A stretch of DNA of 45,655 nucleotides from Yinghuangia elevatio (GTDB lineage: Bacteria > Actinomycetota > Actinomycetes > Streptomycetales > Streptomycetaceae), in NCBI RefSeq assembly GCF_040649515.1, contig NZ_JBEZFP010000073.1:1-45655 (forward strand), written 5' to 3'. This document shows, piece after piece, positions 39,680 through 45,655 of the stretch (position 1 is the first letter of the stretch; each line of letters begins with the position of its first letter). The position numbers were made by a program, and so were the translations under genes. The notes under the pieces are model-generated. The model saw only the letters and a program-made list of their open reading frames with translations. It did not search any database and was not told where the DNA came from.

Positions 39680-40726
39680 ATGCGTCTGGCATTCACTGAG
39701 GACCAGCAGCTGTTCCGGGAGACCGTGCGGGACTTCCTGGCCGCGAGCTGCACCACCGAGCACCTGCGCGCCGCGTGGGCGGCGGACACCGCCGTGTCGT
39801 CGCGTTGGGCCGAGCTGGCCAAGATCGGCGTGACCGGGCTGGTCGTCCCCGAGGAGCAGGACGGCCTGGGCCTGACCGACGAGGAACTGTCGGCGGTCCT
39901 GGAGCAGGCGGGGTACGCGGCGCTGCCCGAACCCCTGCTCGAATCCGCGGTCGCCGCCGGGCTGCTGGCCGAGTTCGCCCCCGACGCCGGGTGGCTGGAG
40001 AAGATCTCGGCGGGTGAGGCGACGGCGTCGGTGCTGCTGCCCGGGCAGCCGTTCGCGATCGAGGCCGCGACCGCGGACGTGCTGGTGGTGGGTTTGGTCA
40101 ACGCGTCAGGCGAGGCCGAGGTGCACGTCGCCAACCCGGCCGACTACGACCTGGTCGCGCAGCGCTCGGTCGACCGCAGCCGCAAGCTCTTCCGCGTCGG
40201 CTTCGCGCCGGAGCCGGAAAGCCTCGTGGCGTCCGGCTCGGCCGCCGCCGCGGCGCTCGCCCGCGCGGCGGACCGGGGCGCGCTGGGTGCCTCGGCGCTG
40301 CTGCTCGGGCTCGCGAAGCGCATGCTGGACATGGGTGTCGAGTACGCCAAGCAGCGCGTGCAGCGCGGCGTCCTGATCGGCACGCACCAGTCGGTGCAGC
40401 ACCACCTGGCGAACGTCCTCATCAAGATCGAGTTCGCCCGTCCCGTGGTGATGCGCGCCGCGTACTCGCTGGCCCGCGACCTGCCGTCGGCCGCCCGCGA
40501 TGTGTCGATGGCCAAGATCTACGCGGCGGAGGCGGCCGACCTCGCGGCCCGCAACTCGCTCCAGGTGCACGGGGCGATCGGGTACACAGAGGAGCACGAC
40601 CTCCAGCTCTTCATGAAGCGCGCGTGGGCGCTGGGGGCGGCCTGGGGCGACTCGGGCCACCACCGCGCGCGCGTGGCGGCCGACCTGCTCTCGGAGGCTC
40701 CGGCCCCGCTCACGCCCGGTTTCTGA
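39680..40726 (+). CDS. acyl-CoA dehydrogenase, beta-type subunit
   Basis: A 348-residue acyl-CoA dehydrogenase homologue, shorter and more divergent than the alpha subunit, as is typical of the FadE29/FadE32/FadE33 partners. It has LAFTEDQQLFRETVRDFLAASC, GLVVPEEQDGLGL, VEYAKQRVQRGVLIGTHQSVQHHLANV (FAD/dimer contact) and NSLQVHGAIGYTEEHDLQLFMKRA. It forms an operon with the preceding gene. Start ATG 39680, with AAAGGA upstream. Fourteen bases after the stop begins the operator cluster. Confidence 0.88.
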   Translation: MRLAFTEDQQLFRETVRDFLAASCTTEHLRAAWAADTAVSSRWAELAKIGVTGLVVPEEQDGLGLTDEELSAVLEQAGYAALPEPLLESAVAAGLLAEFAPDAGWLEKISAGEATASVLLPGQPFAIEAATADVLVVGLVNASGEAEVHVANPADYDLVAQRSVDRSRKLFRVGFAPEPESLVASGSAAAAALARAADRGALGASALLLGLAKRMLDMGVEYAKQRVQRGVLIGTHQSVQHHLANVLIKIEFARPVVMRAAYSLARDLPSAARDVSMAKIYAAEAADLAARNSLQVHGAIGYTEEHDLQLFMKRAWALGAAWGDSGHHRARVAADLLSEAPAPLTPGF

Positions 40727-40739
40727 GGGGCAATCACTT

Positions 40740-40840
40740 CTGACTGACGGTCATTTCTGACTGACGGTCACCGTCGGTCCGCAATCACGTGCTGACACCG
40801 TCACGCGGCCGCCGCACGCCGGCAACTGACGCACCGTCAC
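40740..40840. promoter_or_regulatory. cluster of CTGAC-N5-GTCA operators
   Basis: Two tandem copies CTGAC-TGACG-GTCAT (40740-40754) and CTGAC-TGACG-GTCAC (40757-40771), a third CTGAC-GCACC-GTCAC (40826-40840), and a variant with a 3-base spacer (TGAC-ACC-GTCA, 40793-40803). Centres lie near 40747, 40764, 40798 and 40833, about 17, 34 and 35 bases apart. It lies between the dehydrogenase stop and a strong hairpin. It could govern a short transcript, control the distal MaoC gene, or act as a binding reservoir. Confidence 0.7.
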
Positions 40841-40890
40841 CACCCGGCTCCGTAGCGGGGAACCGCAGGGCAGCGCCCCGCCACGGCCCG

Positions 40891-40940
40891 AAGAGCGGCT
40901 CACCGACCCGGACACGCACCCGGGTCCGTGAGCCGCTCTT
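40891..40940. terminator. strong two-part hairpin terminator
   Basis: Perfect 13-bp outer stem AAGAGCGGCTCAC (40891-40903) with its complement (40928-40940), followed by TTTG. An inner 7-bp stem GACCCGG/CCGGGTC completes a 50-base hairpin. It ends the dehydrogenase operon or the putative short transcript starting at the operator cluster. Confidence 0.8.
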
Positions 40941-41122
40941 TGCCGTGCCGTGCCGGGTTGGCAGCGTCCGAGGTGACGCGGCCCCAACTTGGGAGGTCGG
41001 CCGAGGGCCGTACGAGGTCACGAGGCCGATTCGTGTCGGGAGGCGCGTCGTACCGGTACTCCGGTGCGACGCGCCTGTCGCGTACCTCGACACTCCACCC
41101 CGACGGCTCGATGGTCGATTTA

Positions 41123-41152
41123 GCTTGTCTTCGTCAAGCAAATCGGTAGGGT
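41123..41152 (+). promoter_or_regulatory. promoter and inverted repeat upstream of MaoC fusion gene
   Basis: TTGTCT (41125-41130), a 16-base spacer and TAGGGT (41147-41152) form a plausible HrdB-type promoter 53 bases before the ATG. GCTTG-N7-CAAGC (41123-41139) overlaps its -35 and may be an operator for a regulator other than the TetR of this window. The remaining sequence between 40941 and 41122 shows no gene. Confidence 0.5.
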
Positions 41153-41204
41153 GTGCGGGCGGCAGCCGACTACCGGTGATCGCCAGGAGGGCGAGGGGGC
41201 GGGC

Positions 41205-42383
41205 ATGACGATCGACACCGACACCGACACCACAGCGCTGGAAGCACAGCTCCAGGAGTGCGTCGCGCGGGGCACGAAGTCCGTCGTACGCGCGCGGCAC
41301 GCGGTCAACGCGCCCATGCTCGACATCTGGGCCGACGCCCTCGGCGACCCCAATCCCGTCTACCGCGACGTGGCGGCGGCCGCCGCGACCGGACGGACCG
41401 GGATCATCGCCCCGCCGACCATGATCCAGGCCTGGACGATGCCGCAACTGTCGGCGCTGGCAGGCACGTTGCCTCAGGTTCCCGGGTACGCGCCGTACCT
41501 GGGCGGCCGTTCGGCGGCCGACGTCGCGGCCGACAAGGCGGCCTCCGACGCGGGGGACAACCCGGCCGCGGCCGTGCACCGGCTCCTCACCGCGCACGGG
41601 TACACCGCACGTGCGGCGACGCGCTGCCGGCAGGTGTACCACCGGGAGGCGCAGGTCGGCGACCACCTCTCGTGCGAGTCGGTGCTCACCACGGTCTCCG
41701 AGCGCAAGAACACCGCCATCGGCGCGGGGTACTTCGTCACCACGCGGATGAGCTTCCGCGACCAGGACGACGCGGACGTCGCGACGGTCGACTGGACGGT
41801 GCTGTGCTTCCGTACGCCGGACGCCCCTGACACATCATCGGCTGGACCTGCCGCGGAGCCCGCCGCCGAGACCGCCGCACCCGCCGAGGCCGCCGCCGAA
41901 GCTACCGCCGAAGCCGCTGCGGAGCCCGTCGCACCCGCCGTGGCGACCGGCCGTAGCTGCCTGCCGCTCAAGGCCGTTCCGAGTGTCGGGGACACCCTTC
42001 CCACCACCGTCATCCCGATCACCCCCACCTTCGTGATCGCGACCGCGTTCGCCACGCAGGACTTCTACGCCGCGCACCACGACACGGACTGGACGCGCGA
42101 ATCGCTGCGCAGGCCGGGCATCTTCACCAACATCCTCGCCACCACGGGCCTCGTCGGCGGAGTCGTGACCGACTGGGGCGGACCCGCCACCCGGCTCCTG
42201 GAGGTGGACCTCAAGCTCCTCGCCCCGAACCACACCGGCGACACGCTGAAGCTCGACGGCGAGGTCACCGAAGTTGGCGGGGAGGACGGCGACAGCGGCG
42301 GCGAGGTGCTGCTGCGGGTGGCCGGATGGAACTCCCTGGGCCCGCACGTACTGGCCACCGTACGGGCCCAGATCCCTGCGTAG
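41205..42383 (+). CDS. fused two-hotdog MaoC-type enoyl-CoA hydratase (ChsH2N-ChsH1-like)
   Basis: A 392-residue protein with two hotdog domains. The N-terminal half (MLDIWADALGDPNPVYRDVAAA, IIAPPTMIQAW) matches the MaoC part of ChsH2. An Ala/Glu-rich repeat linker (about residues 213-242) follows. The C-terminal half (ITPTFVIATAFATQDFYAAHHDTDW, GIFTNILATTGLVGGVVTDWGG, RLLEVDLKLLAPNHTGDTL) matches ChsH1, including the D-x4-H hydratase motif. ChsH1-ChsH2 hydrates the double bond in the last two carbons' removal of the steroid side chain. Here the chains are joined and the ChsH2 DUF35 domain, which binds the aldolase Ltp2, is absent. Start ATG 41205; an in-frame GTG at 41151 is less likely. Confidence 0.85.
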   Translation: MTIDTDTDTTALEAQLQECVARGTKSVVRARHAVNAPMLDIWADALGDPNPVYRDVAAAAATGRTGIIAPPTMIQAWTMPQLSALAGTLPQVPGYAPYLGGRSAADVAADKAASDAGDNPAAAVHRLLTAHGYTARAATRCRQVYHREAQVGDHLSCESVLTTVSERKNTAIGAGYFVTTRMSFRDQDDADVATVDWTVLCFRTPDAPDTSSAGPAAEPAAETAAPAEAAAEATAEAAAEPVAPAVATGRSCLPLKAVPSVGDTLPTTVIPITPTFVIATAFATQDFYAAHHDTDWTRESLRRPGIFTNILATTGLVGGVVTDWGGPATRLLEVDLKLLAPNHTGDTLKLDGEVTEVGGEDGDSGGEVLLRVAGWNSLGPHVLATVRAQIPA

Positions 42384-42415
42384 CAGGTTGCGCGGCCTTC
42401 GTCCCGCGTCGCCGG

Positions 42416-42853
42416 CTACTCGAAGGCCTGCGCAACCGCGAGGCTGTCCTCGTAGACGTGGTGACGGGTGATCAGCCCGTCCTCGACCGTGAGGTGCAGC
42501 GCGAAGCGGGAGCGGTACGCCCGACGTGTCGGCCGCGCCGTCTGCCGGATCTCGCCGAACACGACGGCGTGCGCACCGTCGACGAGGACGCGCTCGACGA
42601 CGGTGGCCGCTTCCTCGGGTACGTGGTACTCGCCGAGCCGGCGGAAGTGTTCGGCGGCGTCCGCACGCGACGAACGGTGCCGGATCCATGGGGTGGCGGG
42701 CCGACCGTGCTCGCTCTCGGGCCAGTCGAGTTTCCAGTCGGCACCGTCAGCGTACAGCCCGGCGATGTGGTCGGGGTCTCCGGCGGCGATGCGCCGCAGG
42801 AGGTCGTCGACGACGATGCGGGTGGTTGCGGCTGTGGGGTCGTTCCGGTCCAT
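42416..42853 (-). CDS. SnoaL-like (NTF2-fold) protein
   Basis: A 145-residue protein of the SnoaL/NTF2 alpha+beta barrel type (VVDDLLRRIAAGDPDHIAGLYADGADWKLDWP, a later EEAATVVERVLVDGAHAVVFGEIRQTARPT, and ALHLTVEDGLITRHHVYEDSLAVAQAF). Members range from polyketide cyclases to steroid isomerases and non-enzymatic binders. ATG 42853 is preferred because GGAGAG lies nine bases upstream; a GTG two codons earlier is also in frame. It converges with the MaoC gene, so a role in steroid metabolism is possible but not shown. Confidence 0.8.
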   Translation of the reverse strand: MDRNDPTAATTRIVVDDLLRRIAAGDPDHIAGLYADGADWKLDWPESEHGRPATPWIRHRSSRADAAEHFRRLGEYHVPEEAATVVERVLVDGAHAVVFGEIRQTARPTRRAYRSRFALHLTVEDGLITRHHVYEDSLAVAQAFE

Positions 42854-43044
42854 GTCCACGTACTCTCCGTGATGTGCGCGACCGCCTGTCGGCCGAACGC
42901 GGTTGTGCGGGAACGTACGGGCCGGGGCAGCAGGGGCGAATCAGTCACCCATAAGTCGTCGCCGGTTCCGGCGACGGGCTCCCGGGCGGTGCCGGCCGGT
43001 GCCGGTCGGCACACCCCGCGGCACCGGCCCGTAGGGTCGTACGC

Positions 43045-43449
43045 ATGAAGATCGTGAAGTCGGGGTGGTGTGCCGGGGCCGCCGCGGGAGAGGCCGTGCC
43101 CGTCGGCGGGCTGCTGGTGAGCGTCACCGATTTCACCGCCGACCGGGCGACGGACCTGCCGGGCATCGCCCGGGCGGGGTTCCGGCTGCGGCGTGCGTGG
43201 CCCACGCTGGACGGGGCCGTGGGGGTCTGGCTTTGGACGATCCCGACACGGCGCCGCGCGGGATCCGTCGCGGTGTGGCGCGACGCCGACGCCATGCGCG
43301 GCTTCGTCGGCCTGCCCGAGCACGTGGCGATCATGCGGCACTACCGGACGCGGGGTACGACGCGTACCGGCACCTGGGCCGTCGACCACGCGGACCCCGG
43401 CCGCATCTGGCCGGACGCCGACGCGTTCCTGCGCGGCGCGGGCGCGTAG
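43045..43449 (+). CDS. hypothetical protein, possible ABM-type fold
   Basis: A 134-residue protein. A mid-region with GVWLWTIPTRRRAGSVAVWRDADAMRGFVGLPEHVAIMRHYRTRG resembles the strand-helix layout of antibiotic-biosynthesis-monooxygenase-like or DUF3291 proteins, including a His pair. No cofactor motif is visible. It is preceded by a GC-rich stretch of GCCGGT repeats (42960-43020). Confidence 0.6.
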   Translation: MKIVKSGWCAGAAAGEAVPVGGLLVSVTDFTADRATDLPGIARAGFRLRRAWPTLDGAVGVWLWTIPTRRRAGSVAVWRDADAMRGFVGLPEHVAIMRHYRTRGTTRTGTWAVDHADPGRIWPDADAFLRGAGA

Positions 43450-43464
43450 CGTCCGGGTCGGCGG

Positions 43465-43689
43465 TCAGTGACCGCGTGCCGCGCTCTTGCGTGCGCCGGC
43501 GGCGGTCAGTCGGGCGGACGTCGGGGCCGACAGGTGTCGCGGAATCGGCATCGGGCCCGGCTTCGGACGACGCGACCGCTTGCGTGCGGCGCGTACCGAG
43601 GCCCGCATTTCCAGCGCCCACAGCGCGACCAGCACCACGACGACGTGCCACACGCCGGCCTGGCCGATCAGGTTGCCGAGCTCGTCCAT
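43465..43689 (-). CDS. small single-pass membrane protein
   Basis: A 74-residue protein with one N-terminal helix (AGVWHVVVVLVALWAL) and a basic Pro/Ser/Ala-rich tail. It begins 20 bases after the stop of the permease gene, with GGAGGG eleven bases before its ATG, so it is probably translated from the same transcript. It may be an accessory subunit. No family recognised. Confidence 0.55.
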   Translation of the reverse strand: MDELGNLIGQAGVWHVVVVLVALWALEMRASVRAARKRSRRPKPGPMPIPRHLSAPTSARLTAAGARKSAARGH

Positions 43690-43708
43690 GAGTTCCACGT
43701 CCCTCCGC

Positions 43709-45568
43709 TCACATTTCCGCGCGTACGCCGCGACCCGCGGACACCGACAGCAGCGCCGCCGGGACCGCGATCGCCGCGCATGCGGCAACGACCAGGCTTG
43801 CCGGGCCCCAGGGGAGTGCCACCGTGCCCGGGCCGATCAACAAGGTGACGGCGGTCCACAGCGGTACGAGCGTCGCCGCCGCGGCCACCACGCCCAGCAG
43901 CACGCCGAGTCCGACCATCAGCGCCGCTTCGAGCGCCGCGATGCGCGCCACTTGCGCACGCGTTGCGCCCGCCATCCGCAACGCCCGCCACACCGGGGCC
44001 TGGTCGGCCGTCGACATGGCCGTGGTGTTGGCGATCGCGACGCCCGCGTACAGCACCGCGACGCCGAGCACGAAGTAGACCGCCAGGCGCCTGCGGTCCT
44101 CCGAATCGCCGTGTACGTCCGCGCGCGCCCACTCGGCGTCGGTACGCACCACGGCGCCGGTACGTGCGGCGACCGCGCGTACGGCCGCGGCCGCCGTGGC
44201 GCCCGCCTCCCCGTCCGGCACGTCCACGAACGTCAACGGCGCGGCGGCGGAGGGCGCATGACGTGGCGTCAGCAGGACGGGCGTTCCGCCGGTGCCCGCC
44301 TCGACCACCGCGGCGATGCGCAACGACCGCTGCGTGCCGTCGGCCATTCGCACCGGGACCACGGCCCCGACGGTCGTCTGCGCCCAGTCGTCGGGCACCA
44401 CGATCGCGTCGTCCGTCAGATCGGCGAGCGAACCGGCGGTGACCTTCAGGTCCATGACGTCTCCGACCGCGACGGGATCGACCGCGAGTGCGTCGAGTTC
44501 CACCCACACCGAGGCGGCCGCGTTGAGCGAGACGTGCGTGGCGACGGGGGCCACCACGGTCGACCCCGGGGCCGCGGCGCGCAGCTCGTCGGCGGACACC
44601 GGTCCCTCGACCACGAGTTCGGCGGTGATGCGCTGCTCGGCGTCGCGTACTTTTGCCGCGTCGACGGTGTCCGTGGCGCCCAACAGCGACACCGACAGCG
44701 CGACGGTCATGAGCACCGGCGCGACGGTGGCGGCGGTACGGCGCGGCGACGCGAGCACACCCGAGCGCGCGAGTTCGAGGGCGACGGGCTCGCGGCCGCG
44801 CGTGACCCGTCCCAGCGCGCGCAACGGCGGCCCGACCAGGACGGGAGCCAGCAGGGCGATGCCGGGGATGACCAGCATCGGGGCGAGTGTGCGGTGCTTG
44901 CGGTGGATCGCCTCGTCGGGGGTGACCACCGCGGTGAAGCCGAGGTAGGCGACGGCGCTCACGAGCATCACCGCCCCCACCACGATCCGGGTGCGGGACG
45001 ACCGCGCGTCGTCGACCGCCGCCGTCCGCAGTGCCTCGACCGGGCGTACGCGCGCCGCCTGCCGGGCCGCGACCGTCGCACCGGCCAACGCGACCACGAC
45101 ACCGGTGGCGAAAGCGGTGTAGTACGGCCAGGTGACGTGACGCATCGTCAGCCACGCCGGGGCAAGCTCGTGTTCGCCGAGCCACCGGATCAACCCCGGT
45201 GTGGCCAGGCGGCCGAGAAGGCAGCCGAGCAGGCCCGCCGGGATCGACAGCACCAGGGCCTCGCGCAGGACCATGCCCCGCACCTGGCCGGGCGTGGCCC
45301 CGACGCTGCGCAGCAGCGCCAGTTCGCGGCGGCGCCGGGCGACCGCGAAGGCGAAGGTCGAGGACACGACGAAGGCCGTGGCGAAAACGGCCGTTCCGAC
45401 CGCCGTCCCGGTCAGCGCGTTCGTGGTGACGAGCGCGTCGTTGTCGTCACCGACCCCGTCGGCGGTCGCCGACGACGCGAGGGTGAGCAGCATCGACGTG
45501 ACGATCCCGACCCCCAGGGCCAGGGTCGCGAAGCTGCCTGCGAGGTCGGCGTACCGGCGGCTTGGCAT
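43709..45568 (-). CDS. FtsX-like ABC transporter permease
   Basis: A 619-residue membrane protein with the FtsX/MacB permease layout: an N-terminal helix (FATLALGVGIVTSMLL), a first FtsX domain (FAVARRRRELALLRSVGATPGQVRGMVLREAL, the coupling region), a middle helix set, a long extracytoplasmic MacB-type region (about residues 280-480), and a second FtsX domain (WRALRMAGATRAQVARIAALEAALMVGLGVLLG). Start ATG 45566-45568 is preferred; the frame continues open to 45652, near the window edge. No ATPase gene is within the window; it probably lies just beyond the right end. Confidence 0.82.
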   Translation of the reverse strand: MPSRRYADLAGSFATLALGVGIVTSMLLTLASSATADGVGDDNDALVTTNALTGTAVGTAVFATAFVVSSTFAFAVARRRRELALLRSVGATPGQVRGMVLREALVLSIPAGLLGCLLGRLATPGLIRWLGEHELAPAWLTMRHVTWPYYTAFATGVVVALAGATVAARQAARVRPVEALRTAAVDDARSSRTRIVVGAVMLVSAVAYLGFTAVVTPDEAIHRKHRTLAPMLVIPGIALLAPVLVGPPLRALGRVTRGREPVALELARSGVLASPRRTAATVAPVLMTVALSVSLLGATDTVDAAKVRDAEQRITAELVVEGPVSADELRAAAPGSTVVAPVATHVSLNAAASVWVELDALAVDPVAVGDVMDLKVTAGSLADLTDDAIVVPDDWAQTTVGAVVPVRMADGTQRSLRIAAVVEAGTGGTPVLLTPRHAPSAAAPLTFVDVPDGEAGATAAAAVRAVAARTGAVVRTDAEWARADVHGDSEDRRRLAVYFVLGVAVLYAGVAIANTTAMSTADQAPVWRALRMAGATRAQVARIAALEAALMVGLGVLLGVVAAAATLVPLWTAVTLLIGPGTVALPWGPASLVVAACAAIAVPAALLSVSAGRGVRAEM

Positions 45569-45655
45569 GCTACGAGTCAACCGGCGGAGGGCCCTTGGGC
45601 GGGATGGTGCCGACGCCCGAATGCGGGTGGGGCTAGCCCCACCCGCAGGCATCCG

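Noticed and set aside
40785..41666. Open frames on both strands in the 40727-41204 gap
   Set aside because: Arg/Pro/Gly-rich products, no ribosome sites, and they cover the operator cluster, the terminator hairpin and the promoter.
1..45655. tRNA, rRNA, integrase, transposase or phage genes
   Set aside because: None was recognised on reading both strands; a covariance-model scan would be decisive for small RNA genes.

Overview
The window is very GC-rich, with strong third-position GC bias, GTG/ATG starts, GGAGG-type ribosome sites and many start/stop overlaps. Together with the DUF5753/DUF397 regulator pair, ECF sigma factors and roadblock proteins, this points to a high-GC actinomycete of the Streptomycetaceae type. 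The genus cannot be fixed from the sequence. No rRNA, tRNA, CRISPR array, transposase or phage gene was seen.

The main theme is a dispersed steroid (cholesterol/bile-acid type) C/D-ring catabolic regulon. The core at 14.5-19.8 kb carries a TetR regulator with an SDR, divergent from echA20-ipdA-ipdB-ipdC, in the same gene order as Mycobacterium tuberculosis Rv3550-Rv3553. Further members are a Zn alcohol dehydrogenase (0.75 kb), an HsaB-like flavin reductase (2.1 kb), an enoyl-CoA hydratase with an ADP-forming acyl-CoA ligase (2.9-6.1 kb), an AMP-forming acyl-CoA ligase divergent from an acyl-CoA dehydrogenase (6.4-9.3 kb), a FadA6-like thiolase divergent from a paired acyl-CoA dehydrogenase operon (37.2-40.7 kb), and a fused double-hotdog MaoC hydratase (41.2 kb). 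Six promoter regions of these blocks carry the same 15-bp palindrome CTGAC-N5-GTCAG or a one-base variant. A cluster of further copies lies just after the acyl-CoA dehydrogenase pair (40740-40840). One copy lies in the promoter of the TetR operon itself, so I infer that this TetR is the shared autoregulated repressor.

Between these blocks lie unrelated accessory genes. 9.3-14.4 kb holds a broken Uma2-type gene, a 60-bp repeat, a secreted CAP-domain protein, a remarkable single-chain protein (ECF sigma + zinc finger + membrane helix + CAP domain), and a repeat protein preceded by an internally deleted copy of itself. 19.9-25.9 kb has an HhH-GPD protein with a histone-H1-like tail, two convergent RidA proteins, a Cys-tailed membrane protein, a membrane protein behind two identical-core palindromes, and an ATPase/HTH/DUF397 regulatory set whose last gene overlaps a 2,4-dienoyl-CoA-reductase-like SDR. 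26-32.8 kb contains membrane and hypothetical proteins, a Gfo/Idh-like oxidoreductase, a membrane-anchored Mrr-type nuclease, a TetR/SDR divergent pair and an ECF sigma factor with its membrane partner. 33-35.2 kb is a four-gene operon of three roadblock/LC7 proteins and one PATAN/winged-helix-like protein. The right end has SnoaL-like and small hypothetical proteins and an FtsX-type ABC permease.

The most distinctive observations are the operator-defined regulon and its operator array, the sigma-CAP fusion, the MaoC fusion lacking the ChsH2 DUF35 domain, and the kinase- and GTPase-less roadblock operon.
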